A stretch of DNA of 64,000 nucleotides from Saccopteryx bilineata (GCF_036850765.1 NC_089492.1:99405022-99469021); one strand, 5' to 3'. Counted from the stretch's first letter, positions 23,386 through 34,195 are shown. The notes: generated from the letters alone by a model not told the origin. Made by a program: numbers and translations.

Positions 23386-23737
23386 CAGTGGTAGTCAACC
23401 TGGTCCCTACCGCCCACTACTGGGTGTTCCAGCTTTCATGGTGAGCGGTAGCGGAGCAACCAAAATATAAATAAAAAGATAGATTTAACTATAGTAAGTT
23501 GTTTTATAAAGATTTATTCTGCCAAACTTAGCGAAAATCCGACATGAAGTACTTGGTAAGTAATTATTATTATATGCTTTAACTTGCTGTAACTCTGCTT
23601 TATAAATTTTATAAAGTAAAGTTACTTCCCTACTTTATAAATCACCATTACTGTGGAACCGGTGGGCAGTTAGAAAATTTTACCACTAACAGAGATACAA
23701 AAGTGGGCGGTAGGTATAAAAAGGTTGACTATCCCTG
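23386..23737. mobile_element. hAT-like MITE, 352 bp
   Basis: Left end CAGTGGTAGTCAACC and right end GGTTGACTATCCCTG are inverted, and both continue into a TACCGCCCAC/GTGGGCGGTA match. A clean 8-bp duplication is not evident (CTCTAATC on the left; the right flank fits only with a small deletion). The interior is AT-rich and non-coding. Confidence 0.75.
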
Positions 23738-23802
23738 CAATCTCTTCTGCTCAATTTCAACACTTTCTACCATCCTACTGCTCAGCATTAGTCACCCTGA
23801 CA

Positions 23803-24045
23803 CAGCGATTTTGAAGTGGTGAACATGCAATGCCTGACTAGTGAGAGGCACTACCCCTTTTCCCGTAAGATTATCAAATAAAAAAATGACAACAGCCAAC
23901 ACGACATGGCCCTCTGCTGTATATGAATCAAAATTATACCTATTTCTTTTTTTTTTTCAAATCAGCAAAAATCTTTTTTCTTGGTGTGCCGCAGAATTTT
24001 AGTAATTAATTTATGCATGCCATCAGGTGAAATTAAAAATCGCTG
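23803..24045. mobile_element. hAT-type MITE, same family as 9364-9625, opposite orientation
   Basis: Ends CAGCGATTTTGAAG and AAAAATCGCTG are inverted. Read backwards the interior matches the other copy along its length (for example CTGTTGTCATTTTT, TATAATTTTGATTCAT, TAATTACTAA). Flanks CCCTGACA and ACCTAACA agree at 6 of 8 bases. Confidence 0.82.
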
Positions 24046-24745
24046 ACCTAACACATCCTGTTACTGTGGGCAAGTCAGCATCAAGGTAGTTACACAAATT
24101 ACCTTCACTGTGCCCAGTCACTTCTTTATCAACTGATGGTTTTCCCGATCCATCCATCGCCTTAGTGTCCTGTTGTGTGCTGTTCTGACTCTCCCAGGAA
24201 AGCAGGGCTAACACACACACTGACCAACGTGCCGGCACCACAGAGGCCCAGGAGACAATCCCGGCCAGGCAGCCGGGGAAGAAGAGATCAAGGCAGTCAG
24301 TGGTGGGCGCTTTCTGGAGGGGGCTGCAGGTGGCTCCCGGGGGCCTGCGCGTTCCCCATGGAGTTATCAATTAATTACAGCAGGCACAGAGCCCAGAGAC
24401 ACCCAAAATCTTTACATTTTAAAATCTTTCGAAACCTGAAGAAAAAAAAATAAATAATATGAAGTAACAGTAGATGCAGCCTAGATTATATTTGTCTTTA
24501 TTTTGCGGTAGTAAAATATAGTTTCAAAATATTTAAGGTTGGGCCCACATAGACAAAAGTACTTCAGGGCACAGGATAGTCATAATTCAGCCGTGGGTAC
24601 AGTGTTTACATTTTTCTGCTTTTCAAAAAAAGACACGGTATCCAGATATTTGTATGAGGCCTGTTGATTTTAAGTATTAGGAACTAGTTTTAAAATTAAA
24701 CGAAACAAGCATGTTGGGGCCCATTAAAACACACGCGGCTTAGCC
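24046..24745. other. Intergenic, nothing recognised
   Basis: Lies between the hAT MITE and the second CpG island. No coding or RNA signature was found. Confidence 0.5.
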
Positions 24746-25500
24746 TGCATCCCCGAACGCCCGTCGCTCGGTACGATTTCGGGGGCACGCCCTCCACCTG
24801 GGCCTCCCCCAGCACCCCGCCGAGGGAAGGCACCCGGCCCACCTCCGGGGCACAAGGCTCTGATGCCGAACCCCCCGCGCCGTCGCGCCTCCGAGGCTGT
24901 GTCGCCGCCCTCCGACCACGGGCTCCCAGCTGCCCCGCCGGCGGGCCGGAGCCTCCCATCCGGGTCTGCCGGCTCCCGCCGACTTCCAGGGTCGGGTCCA
25001 CGGCTCACAGAGGGCGCAGGGCTGGGGGCGGCCGCCCCGGGTATCCGCGGCCGGGAGCCGAGGCCGGCCCGCCCGGCCCCACCCCTGGGCCGCGACACCA
25101 CCGCCGCGGGGCGCGCCCGCCGGCCGCCGGCCCAGGCCCGGGGACGAGGCCTGCTACCCGCGGGGCCCGCTCCGGGAAGGCGAAGCTCCGCGGCGGAAGT
25201 GGAGGTGGTTTCAGGCCGCCGCGGCTGGCTCCTCCTCCTGCCCTGCCGGGGGAGGCGGGCTGCGCTCTTTTCTAGGCTCCAGCGGCCCGCCTGTCACCGC
25301 CTTGCCAACCCGCCCCTTCATCCCCGAGGGAGACGCTCGCGGGGTGCCTCTGGTTTACGCTTCTGGGGGCGGCCAGGCCTGAAGGTGCGGGGGCAGCTCC
25401 AGTCCCGGCTCCTTCCCGCCGAGCCGTAAATCGCGGATGCGCATGCTCCGCGAGCGTCCGCGGCAGCCCGGGTGAACCCTGATAGAGCCATCGCGAGGCC
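24746..25500. promoter_or_regulatory. CpG island next to the tRNA-Ile gene
   Basis: Very GC-rich with many CG dinucleotides (for example GCGGCCGCCCCGG near 25028 and GCGCGCCCGCCGGCCGCCGG near 25110). It ends just before the tRNA gene. Open frames here exist because stop codons are rare in such DNA. It may be a promoter of an unannotated noncoding transcript or simply an open domain around the tRNA gene. Confidence 0.7.
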
Positions 25501-25511
25501 GGCTAAGCGGA

Positions 25512-25604
25512 GCTCCAGTGGCGCAATCGGTTAGCGCGCGGTACTTATACAGCAGTACATGCAGAGCAATGCCGAGGTTGTGAGTTCGAGCCTCACCTGG
25601 AGCA
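25512..25604 (+). tRNA. TRI-TAT2-1: tRNA-Ile (anticodon UAU), intron-containing
   Basis: The 93-nt gene folds as a complete cloverleaf: acceptor GCTCCAG with CTGGAGC, D arm GCGC/GCGC, anticodon stem CGGTA with TGCCG, T arm GTGAG/CTCAC, discriminator A. The anticodon TAT is at 25546-25548. A 19-nt intron occupies 25550-25568, one base 3' of the anticodon, the canonical position. Internal promoters are box A TGGCGCAATCGG (25519-25530) and box B GAGTTCGAGCC (25582-25592). It decodes AUA, and human tRNA-Ile-TAT genes all carry an intron of this kind. The human chromosome 2 copy lies near HAAO, which supports orthology; the symbol is assigned on that basis. Confidence 0.96.
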
Positions 25605-25610
25605 CGAGCA

Positions 25611-25614
25611 TTTT
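25611..25614 (+). terminator. RNA polymerase III terminator of tRNA-Ile
   Basis: TTTT begins 7 bases after the mature 3' end, the usual distance for a pol III stop. A longer TTTTATC follows at about 25631 as backup. Confidence 0.85.
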
Positions 25615-25619
25615 GGATA

Positions 25620-26885
25620 GCGCAGTCCTCTTTTATCTCCTTAACTCAATAAGTTAGTCTCTCTTCAGCCTTCTCAGTTCCTGTCTCTGCTCAGAGCACA
25701 CGTACCGCGCCGCTGTAGGCAGGAAGCCGAGCGCAATGGAGCTTCTTACCTGCTTTTCAAGCTACTTGTTGCACCCAGGTACCATCCCGCTGCTCGAGCC
25801 CAGATAACCTACTGCTCCCTCCTTGTTTCCCCATAGGCATTTCCTTTAATGGCACCCGGTCCGGGGCTACAGTGCCAGGGGTGCGGACCAGAGGTCCCGT
25901 GGCGCTGCCGCGGTGATGGGGCTGTCTGGTCACCGAGGTAGAAAGTCCCGGGTGTGCCACTCTACGGGGCGTGCCCGAGCTCTCGCTCACCGTCCGGGGC
26001 CGGGCGCGGTGCGTTGCACGCTGGGTGGCGGGGTCGGAGCCGGGCGACCACTGCCTGGAGTTGGGGCCCGAGGCCTCGCGCGGGGGTGCAAGTGGAGCAG
26101 CCCGTCCCCTAGCTATTAAATGGTAGTAACTGGTCATTACCCCTCCTTCTGATTTGCAGGACCCCTAGACCTCGGGTCCTTTCCTACCACTCCTACCTGG
26201 GCCTCTTGCAGAGTTTGGGCACTGTGCCTGGGGCATCTCTTTCTCCCGGTTGGGTGCCCCGTCTCCCAGTGGTGTCCGCTCGGAGTGGTGGAATTCGCTG
26301 GTACCCAGAACAGCTGATTCCTAGTGCTATGCGAGAGGCCGGTGCCCTTTCACGCAGGCCACAAAGCCCAGTTTCAGAGTCCTGGGGATGGGAAGTCTGC
26401 GTCCCTTTCCTCCCCCACCAGTGGCCAGCTGATTTTTGAAGCCAGCACTGAACACTCCTTTGAGGCGCGGGGGCTGCTTTGCCAAGGGGGTGAATGGGTG
26501 CCTCACATCCCAAAAGGCGTGGGTGAGTCAGGGAACAAGTTTAGTGGGAGTGAGAGGCCTCCGGACGCGTTCTTCCCGACGAGTGGTTTCAGCTGTTTTA
26601 TGGACATGATGGAAGTTAAATCCTGGCAGAAGCTAGACCTAGAAAGTGGGTTGTTCGTAGAGCTCTTGTTTGTCACCTCTGCTAGTACATCAGCCCCAGA
26701 GTTAGAATGGGGAGTTCCAGGCCAACTGAAGTGTGAGAAAGGACCCCCCCCCATCTCACATAACATGATGGCCTTTTCCTCACCCTTGGGCCTTCCACAG
26801 GCTTATCCTCAGCAGGTGGTGACAGCGGCGCCCCTTAAAAAATCTAGCTCAGGTCTGGAAATACATAATCTAACCATTAAAAAAA
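25620..26885. other. Intergenic, GC-rich to 26.1 kb, nothing recognised
   Basis: CG-rich at about 25870-26110, then ordinary sequence. No exon with a supported product and no repeat family was identified. Confidence 0.5.
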
Positions 26886-26928
26886 AAGTTTCTTAATTAT
26901 TATTTTTAAAGTTCTGTTGATACATAAC
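26886..26928 (-). repeat. L1 fragment, left part (split by a DNA transposon)
   Basis: TTTTTAAAGTTCTGTTGATA followed by CATAA corresponds to the L1 phrase that continues at 28920 with TAATTCACACACC. The two parts join into one antisense L1 once the element between them is removed. Confidence 0.65.
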
Positions 26929-28919
26929 ACTGGGGAACAATTTTTTTTTTCATTTTCTGTTGCATGAGGTTTTAGAACTTTTTCTATATATGTCTGCATC
27001 GGTGATTCCAAAGCTGAAATCTGTTTTTTGGTGCATGCTCTAGGTTTTATGCAGCTTTAATTTCTTTTTGTTATAGTTAATGGCATGCATTGGTTTTTAA
27101 ATTGGAGTTAAAGGGCAACAACTCTTGGATTGAACATAACCACAAGGCAATTAATGTTTTACAAACATCACTTTTACATAATTGTAGTTTTTAAATGTAA
27201 AAAATTATTATCTGATAAAAACACCCTCTTATTTTGTTTTAAGATTGAATCATGGCTTCTTTGAGTAGGTGTAAATGTAAGAATAGTCCTGACACCTTCT
27301 GTTATATATGTGGCTGTTATCACTTCAACGTCAAAGGCGCAATATTTCATCATTTGTGACACGTGCATATATTGCCTATTTTCAAGTTCCCATTCGATCA
27401 AGACAAGAATTGGGCTCCTCATATTGTGTGTCGTAATTGTGAGGAAATGCTTTGTGACTGGACAAAAGAAAAACACAAAGGAATGCCTTTTGTATTCCCA
27501 TGGTTTGGCGTGAACCTATGGGCCACAGCAGTGACTGTTATTTCTGTCTGATCCATACAAAGGGCATTGGCAAGAAAAAACAGCATATGATTGCATATCC
27601 TAATATTCCTTCAGCAATATGACCTATCCCACACTCTGAGACACTCCTGGTTCCAGTTTTCAATGGTTTTATTTCTTCTAAGGACGAAGAAAAGTGAACA
27701 TGCTGATCAAGTGTATTTTGATAAGATGTATGAGGAAATGGTTGTAGAATCGGAAGGGTCTTCTTCTGATGCCAAGCAGTCATTAACCCCTCAGCAGTTT
27801 GGCCAACCCGAATTGAATGACTTAGTAAGAATGACATAAAAATTGTCCTCGACTTTCTGAAGTATGAGGAGCATAACTGGATCATGTGGATCTTAAAATG
27901 GTAAATTTCCTGCTAGGACAACAGAGAGGTTTCACGAAGTATCTTTGCTTTCTGTGTTTGTGGGACAGCCGAGCTCGGAAGAAACACTGGACACAAAAGG
28001 AGTGGCAGAAACATGAAGCTCTGGAAGTAGGGATGCAAAAGAACAATTTGTGAATGAACCTGTAGTTAATTGTGACAGGATCATTTTCCCCCCACTTCAC
28101 ATCAAACTTGGCTTAATGAAGCAGTTTGTTCAGGCTTTGAATAGAGAAAGTGAAGACTTTCAACATATTATTTCTGCTTTTTCTGCCTTGTCTTTCAAGA
28201 AGATATAAATAGCAGGTGTATTCAATGGACATCAAATTCGAACCCTCATAGGTGATGAAGAATTTTCCAGGAAGATGAATAAGGAGGAGAAAGCAGCATG
28301 GTAGTCTTTTGTGGCAGTTACAAAGAACTTCCTTGGCAACACAAAAGCAGAAAACTATGAACTTCTGGTTCAAGGATGCTGTTGGCTTTCCGCGACATTG
28401 GATGTAACATGAGCGTTAAGATTCACTTCCTGAACAGTCACCTTGATAAGTTACCGAAAATCTTGGAGCTGTTAGTGATGAGCAGACTACTGCTGGAGCA
28501 TCAAACGAGATTGTCCTCAACAAGTACAGAAACACAAGAGCTAGAAATGGAAATTTTTGCTTGAATAGAATTTAAATAAGTTTTGTGCAAATTTTATGAT
28601 TGTTTTAATATGTTCTGTTTTGAAATTGTAGACAAATTCTGATGCAATCATATCTTTTAGTGTATTAGTGTATTTACTGCATTATATAAATTATTATATT
28701 TTCACAAAGATGATGCCCAAGAATACATTCTACTTCATTATGTTAAACTAAATGTTGAAAATTTTACAATAAGATGAAATCCTAAAATCTTGAATTGCAA
28801 AAGAACTGTAGCTTACAGAGAAAAACTAATGTCAGATTTGAGATCAGCACACTCGAATTAGGTAAGAACAAGTGTTTTTGTGGATGCAACAAAAATTTTG
28901 TTCCCCAGTATAATTCACA
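26929..28919 (+). mobile_element. 2-kb DNA transposon relic with a decayed multi-cysteine protein (possibly CACTA/Chapaev-like)
   Basis: Both ends read ACTGGGGAACAA inward, followed by a T-rich tract and a shared TGTTGCAT further in. The element interrupts an antisense L1 that resumes directly after it. Flanking bases are ATAAC on the left and ATAAT on the right; if the termini are taken as CACTG/TACTG, a 3-bp TAA duplication also fits. The interior (27252-28565) holds a degraded coding region. CACTG-type ends recall CACTA/Chapaev (CMC) elements, but neither the target-site length nor the protein settles the superfamily. Confidence 0.8.
27252..28565 (+). pseudogene. Decayed ORF of a multicopy, non-mammalian-type zinc-binding protein family
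   Basis: The ATG at 27252 opens MASLSRCKCKNSPDTFCYICG, after which the reading shifts frame several times and meets many stops. Recognisable blocks in order are QRRNISSFVTRAYIAYF (about 27330), KNWAPHIVCRNCEEMLCDW (27399), PMVWREPMGHSSDCYFC (about 27497), YPNIPSAI with PIPHSE (about 27596), YEEHNWIMWILKM (about 27860), KYLCFLCLWDSRARKKHW (about 27938), and near the C terminus GCNMSVKIHFLNSHLDKLP (28401-28457). This block order matches a family I know as uncharacterised multicopy proteins of insects, Hydra and fish; cysteine pairs suggest zinc binding and the conserved His/Asp residues could be catalytic. I recall no mammalian host gene of this type. It is clearly non-functional here. Confidence 0.75.
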
Positions 28920-29330
28920 CACCACACAATTCACCCATTTAAAGTGTACAATCCAATGGATTTTAGCATATTCACAGATATGTGCAACCATCACCACATT
29001 TTTAGATCATTTTTATCATCAGTCCATTTTAGATCATTTTCATCACCTCAGTAAGAAACCCTATACCCTTTAGCGCACCCAGACCTCCATCCCACCCCAA
29101 GGAACCACTGATCTACTTTGTCTCTATAAATTTTCCTGTTGTGGACTTTCATCAGAACAGACTCATATAACATGTGGTCTTTTGTGACTAACTTCTTTCA
29201 GGTAGCCTAATGTTTTCAAGATTCATCCATGTCCTACCCTGTAATAGTACTGTTTATGTTTATGGCTGAATAATATTCCATGGTATGGAATGGTTGATAT
29301 TTTAAAGAGAAAATTTGCCAAAAACTGCTC
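28920..29330 (-). repeat. L1 fragment, right part
   Basis: Antisense L1 sequence with TAATTCACACACC, TTCACCCATTTAAAGTG, TGTGCAACCATCACCAC, CAAGATTCATCCATGTC and TATGGCTGAATAATATTCCA. It continues the piece at 26886-26928. Confidence 0.88.
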
Positions 29331-29346
29331 TTTAAAAAGGAATTAA

Positions 29347-29540
29347 GCCTGACCTGTGGTGGCACAGTGGATAAAGTGTCAACCTAGAATGCTGAAGTCA
29401 GCGGTTCAAAACCCCGGGCTTGCCTGGTCAAGGCACATATGGGAGTTGATGCTTCCTGCTCCTCCTCCTTTCTCTCTCTGTCTCTCTCTCTCTCCTATCT
29501 CTAAAAATAAATAAATAAAATTCAAAAAAGTTAAAAAAAA
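29347..29540 (+). mobile_element. Type B bat SINE
   Basis: Starts GCCTGACCTGTGGTGGCACA, has GGTCAAGGCACATATGGGAG and CT-rich and A-rich ends. Flanks share AAAAGGAATTAA and AAAATGGAATTAA. Confidence 0.92.
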
Positions 29541-29797
29541 TGGAATTAATTTTTTAAATGTACAAAGCATAAAAATGATTAAATGTGCCAAGAAGTATAT
29601 TCCTGACCTCGAGAACTGCATAAACCAGTCAGGTACTTTTGAGAGCTGAGCACAGAACAGGTTCCCCTCCTGGACAGAAGTAAATGAATGGAAGATCATT
29701 CTGCCCCACTTCTGTCCATGTTGGAATCCCTTCTACAAAACCCCAGCTCCTATTTGAAAACTTCTAGCCTCAAAATGTCATTTCTTTACCAGGCAAC

Positions 29798-29871
29798 TAA
29801 CTGTTGGGCAAACAAGTTTGTAAAGTGTGTTTAGGTTTGCTCACTTCTATTTTGTATTGGCGCGGGGCAGC

Positions 29872-29907
<36 letters not shown>

Positions 29908-30295
29908 GTTGTCTATGGAAGGCTGTGGGTATTTTCCCTCAGGGTGGCAGACTGCAAAATGCAGACTGCCTGCCTCTATGTGGAGGGGCAATTGTTTGCT
30001 ACTGTTTGCAGGATAAGGGGTATTTTCACCGGCCTCTCTGGCTGGGGAGTGCTGAGGCTGCTGGGGGCTTGTGAGTCCGGTGAGTGCAGAGAATGAGTCT
30101 GGTGAGTCTGGAGTGCTGAGGGGCTTGGGAGCCCTGAGAGAAACGTAAGCAGTTCCCTTGCCTGTTTGCTCATCCGCCATTAGGAGACTTTAGTAAACAG
30201 AATAGCTCACCATTTTCTGGCTCTACAGTTCCTTTACCGTCTGCCTGAATCCAGTGTGAACCTGCCTGGCCATGGCGGCGTCCACTGGCCTTACA
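29798..30295 (+). repeat. Solo LTR of an endogenous retrovirus-like family, 498 bp
   Basis: The left end contains TGTTGGGCAAACAAG and the right end GGCCTTACA. A perfect 5-bp duplication GCAAC flanks it (29793-29797 and 30296-30300), so this is a single LTR without an internal region. It contains a (GT)16 run and small internal duplications. The same family recurs at 32986. Confidence 0.82.
29875..29906. repeat. (GT)16 microsatellite inside the solo LTR
   Basis: Perfect dinucleotide run, absent from the sister LTR at 32986-33349. Confidence 0.95.
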
Positions 30296-30300
30296 GCAAC

Positions 30301-31639
30301 CCATTCCATTTTCTGTCATCTCTTATGGTTAGAACGTCATCCTCTTGAGTATTATTTCTGTCCCTATTGGTTACTGCTGGAATGGTGGTGGTTTGGGAAA
30401 CTTTTTCTGGTGAAGTGGGAGGGCAGGAAGCTAAATGAGTTGGCCTTTCTCTATTTAATCTAGAAATCCCTTGCTAGGAAATTATTAATGGGTGACAGAC
30501 TGCTGGAAGATGTATAGTCCAACATCTTAATGTGCTAGTGATAAGATTTTTTAAACTTGTGATGGATGATAAAGATCAAGTCAAAATCATGGGAAAATGC
30601 TTTAAAAACCATAAAGTACTATACAGATACAAGGAGATGGCATTATTATTACCAGATATTGGTAGGTATTTAATGTATGGTAGTTTCAATGAGGAAGAGG
30701 GGTAAGTATGAGATAGATGAACTTTGAATGTAGGTTGGAGTTATAGCTGATCTCTAGCAGGAGACAAGCCTGACATACCTATAGGCTGACATTAGCTTTG
30801 TAGATGGCTTGAATGAAGACAGGCTTATTAAGACTGTGTGTGATATAAAGCCAGAGGGAGTGCGGATTCAGTAGAATTTAGAGAAACAGTAGAGCCAATC
30901 CAGAGACAAATATTTCTGACAAAAGACAAGATGTTATTTGATAGAGACCACTGTAAGCCCACGTTCTGTTTAGAGTTCAGTGTGGGGAACAGCTGTTTGC
31001 ATGTAAAGGACCTGGGGATTTCAGATGTGTGCAGTCTCAGTTGTCCCAGCTGTGTGACCCAACGGCTAAGAACACCAACCAGTTATTAATGCACAACTGT
31101 ATAATGCATGACATGGTCTGGTGTCAGATCACAAAACAACAGTCTGTGGAACAACTCTAGCCTCCAGACAGATTTTGTTTGGCTTTCTAGCACACTGACT
31201 TGCAAAGTGTTTAGAATCTTTTTTTTTTTAATCATTTGCCTGGAACCTGGGAGATTTTACTGAAATGCCAAGATTTCAACTTTCTAATGAAAAATCAGAC
31301 TTGGCAATGTGGGACCCTTATTCCACATGGCAACATTGGTGGTCCTGTGGATGGGTATGTGATCTTCGTTTGCCATAGTCCCACCACTCTTCATTAATCC
31401 CTAACACAGAGGTGGGTGCCAGCTGCCACTGTCCCCCTCCCTTGCTTTGCTCTTTTCTTAACCCCTGATTCATGTCTCTTAATTTCCGCCCTGCAGACAC
31501 TGAGCATGTGGCCTCAGTGTGGATAAAGGGAGGGAATACCGTTAAACTCCAGTGGGTCAGAACACAGCCTCAGGGCTGCGATCTGTATGAACACAGTCTG
31601 TTTAAAATTCAACAAAACAAACCCCCAGTTCTTTCTTAT
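30301..31639. other. Intergenic, nothing recognised
   Basis: No gene, RNA or repeat family could be assigned with confidence. Confidence 0.5.
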
Positions 31640-32387
31640 GGAAAATTTCAAACATACCCCAAACTAGAGAAATAATATATTTAACCCTTGTGTAGCTGGG
31701 CATCGGGACTTTCAAGAATTGTCAACATTGTTTCATTCATCTCCTTTCCTACCCCTGTACTGTCACTGGAATATTTTCAAGGAAATCCCAGATATGGTTA
31801 AATTTAACTTGTAAATACTTAAGTATGTATACCCAACAGGTAACCACAGTATCATTATTATACCTAACAAGATGAAAAATAATGCCTCTGCATCTAACAC
31901 CTAGTCTCTGCTCAAATTTCTACATCGATCTCTAAAAGGTATTTTTACAGTTGGTTTGTTTGAATCAAGATTCAAACAAGGTCCACACATTGCATTTGAC
32001 CAATCTACCCTTTAAGTCTCTTTTAATTTATACCAATTACTCTCTCTTACTATTTTCTTTTATGCTATTTGTTGACCTGTAGAATTTCCCACAGAATTTG
32101 CTTAACTGCATTCTCAGGGCATTCTTTAATGAGTTCTTCAATTCCTCCCACAAACAGATCTAGAAGCTTGATAATATTCTTTTGTTTGTTTGTTTGCAAA
32201 AATAAGTTCTCGGTTGTTCTAGTTCCACATTTACTGGTGTTAATATCATGGGTCATTTCAGATGTGGTCAGCCAAATCCATCATTTCAAAATTCCATATC
32301 AGCCTATAACTTAATAGTTTTAGTCACCATTGGTGTTGTCTAAATTTATTATTTTATTCAGGGTTGCACAATACTGGTTTTCTAAGT
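31640..32387 (-). repeat. Ancient L1-family fragment
   Basis: Contains AATTGTCAACATTGTTTCAT, GGAAATCCCAGATATG, CAGTTGGTTTGTTTGAATCA, CAAGGTCCACACATTGCATT and TGTAGAATTTCCCACAGAAT, a series I associate with old mammalian L1-related elements. Orientation is tentative. Confidence 0.55.
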
Positions 32388-32401
32388 CCATGATTTCTTC
32401 T

Positions 32402-32796
32402 TCTTCTTTTTTTTTTTTTTCCTGAAGCTGGAAACAGGGAGAGACAGTCAGACAGACTCCCGCATGCGCCCGACCGGGATCCACCCGGCATGCCCACCAT
32501 GGGGCCACGCTCTGCCCACCAGGGGGCAATGCTCTGCCCATCCTGGGCGTCGCCATGTTGCGACCAGAGCCACTCTAGCACCTGAGGCAGAGGCCACAGA
32601 GCCATCCCCAGCGCCCGGGCCATCTTTGCTCCAATGGAGCCTTGGCTGCAGGAGGGGAAGAGAGAGACAGAGAGGAAGGCGCGGCGGAGGGGTGGAGAAG
32701 CAAATGGGCGCTTCTCCTGTGTGCCCTGGCTGGGAATCGAACCCGGGTCCTCCGCATGCTAGGCCGACGCTCTACCGCTAAGCCAACCGGCCAGGG
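32402..32796 (-). mobile_element. Type A bat SINE, full length
   Basis: Tail T run, GACAGACTCCCGCATGCGCC, purine block, tRNA-like head CTAAGCCAACCGGCCAGGG. The target duplication is CCATGATTTCTTC at 32388-32400 and from 32797. Confidence 0.95.
32516..32528 (+). promoter_or_regulatory. CTCF-like motif inside type A SINE
   Basis: CCACCAGGGGGCA, the same motif and position in the SINE as at 8481. Confidence 0.55.
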
Positions 32797-32985
32797 CCAT
32801 GATTTCTTCTGTATTTATGATTGTGATTCTAAAAAAAAAAAAAAAAAATGCCACCCTTTCTTCCATTGACGATTTGGTTTTCCTAAAGCATAATTCATAT
32901 AGAAAAGACTAGATAATATTGCTCCACACTTTTCCTTTTTCAACTAACCTTAAGAAAAATGTGTTAATGTCTTAACTCCCAAAGG

Positions 32986-33349
32986 TGACTGTTGGGCAAA
33001 CAAGTGTGTTAAGCTTGCTCGCTTGTAGTTTGTCTGATTGGTGCACAATCACGTGTCTATAGTCTATGTAAGGGAGCAGGTGCTTGCCCTCAGGGCAGCA
33101 GATTTGTAGATTGTGGATTGTCTGCGCAACTGGGAGGACCCATTGTTTGAAGGAGAAGTCCCCTCCACCCCTACCCTTTGCTGGTCTGCCCTGAGAGAGA
33201 GGGAAGCAGTTTTCCCCTGCCTGCTTGCTCTTCTTTTGTTGCGAGACTCTAATAAATGAAATGGCCAAACTGTTTTCTGGCTCCACAGTTCCTTTACCAT
33301 TTGCCCGAATCCAATGTGAACCTGACTGGCCATGGCCATTGGCCTTACA
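32986..33349 (+). repeat. Solo LTR, second copy of the 29798 family
   Basis: Shares TGTTGGGCAAACAAG, TCTATGTAAGG-type middle sequence, CACAGTTCCTTTACC and the end GGCCTTACA with the copy at 29798-30295. It has an AATAAA signal at 33251-33256. Flanks AAAGG and AATCC differ, so its target duplication has decayed. Confidence 0.78.
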
Positions 33350-33665
33350 AATCCACCTCGTAAGAACAGTAGATGAAGGGTCTAGGCCAGTGGTTCTCAA
33401 ACTTTTTGAAGTCAGGGTGCATTTAAAATCCTACAAATAATTGTAGGTGCACTATATACAAATTTCTGAGAAATATGTTATAATAAAGTCAAATATTAAA
33501 GAAAAAAATAAAGTCCAAGCATGCTTTTATGGTAATTAAACAAAATAAATACAACAAAATTAAATTTATTCTAACATTAAAAAACATTTTTATGTTACAT
33601 TTTTTGAATTATGCTTTTTAGAATTTGTAAAAAAGAAGGGTTAAAAATAAAAAATACAAATAAGT

Positions 33666-33668
<3 letters not shown>

Positions 33669-33703
<35 letters not shown>
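33669..33703. repeat. (AT)17 microsatellite
   Basis: Perfect AT run inside the hAT element. Confidence 0.95.
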
Positions 33704-33706
<3 letters not shown>

Positions 33707-33832
33707 TCTTAGTAAGATTTAGTAAATTTGACAGGTCCTGGCACGAATGTGTTAAGTTTTTTCATTCTTGTGTTTATGAGAAACATGAGCCTGATGTGTT
33801 CTAGCGATTTCTTCAATGTTTGGGCATATATT

Positions 33833-34195
33833 TTAAAGGCAAACTCTAATTTCCTTGTCAATACATTGAAGAATTCCTCTCTTTTTACTCTTAATTGTGT
33901 TGAGGGTAGAAAATCCTAATTCACATAAATAGAATGTTGAAAATTGTAGTAAAATGTTCAAAGCTTTTTTAGATATTGCCACATATTCTTCTTTTATAGA
34001 AATCCAGAAGGTTTTAAGAGACAATTTCTTTTGTTTAATCATCAATCCACGATCAGTGGATATAGCTGCCAGTTCTTCTTCTGTTAATGTTAAACCAAAA
34101 TCACTTGAAGCTTTCATGAATGGGTTTCTAATCCAATTGTTCAGTGTTAAATGATGGAAAATGCTATAAATGAAATTCTGCCCGTCAGCCTTCAA
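33833..34195 (-). pseudogene. hAT transposase C-terminal (dimerisation) domain remnant
   Basis: A 120-codon open stretch includes NWIRNPF, ELAAISTDRGLMIK, FWISIKEEYVAISKKALNIL and FSTFYLCELGFSTLNTIKSK, the signature of the C-terminal dimerisation region in hAT transposases and in host genes derived from them (ZBED5/FAM200-like). The catalytic N-terminal part is absent from the element, so it cannot encode a working enzyme. The open frame may reflect chance survival or relative youth. Confidence 0.88.

Noticed and set aside
24863..25429. 188-codon frame (and antisense frames) in the CpG island
   Set aside because: Arg/Pro/Ala-rich translation typical of CG-dense DNA where stop codons are rare; overlapping frames are open on both strands.
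27363..27551. Short ORF as an independent gene
   Set aside because: It is one frame of the broken transposon protein at 27252-28565, bounded by frameshifts.
29798..33349. A single provirus with two LTRs
   Set aside because: The first LTR has a perfect target duplication on both of its own sides and no retroviral coding sequence lies between the two.
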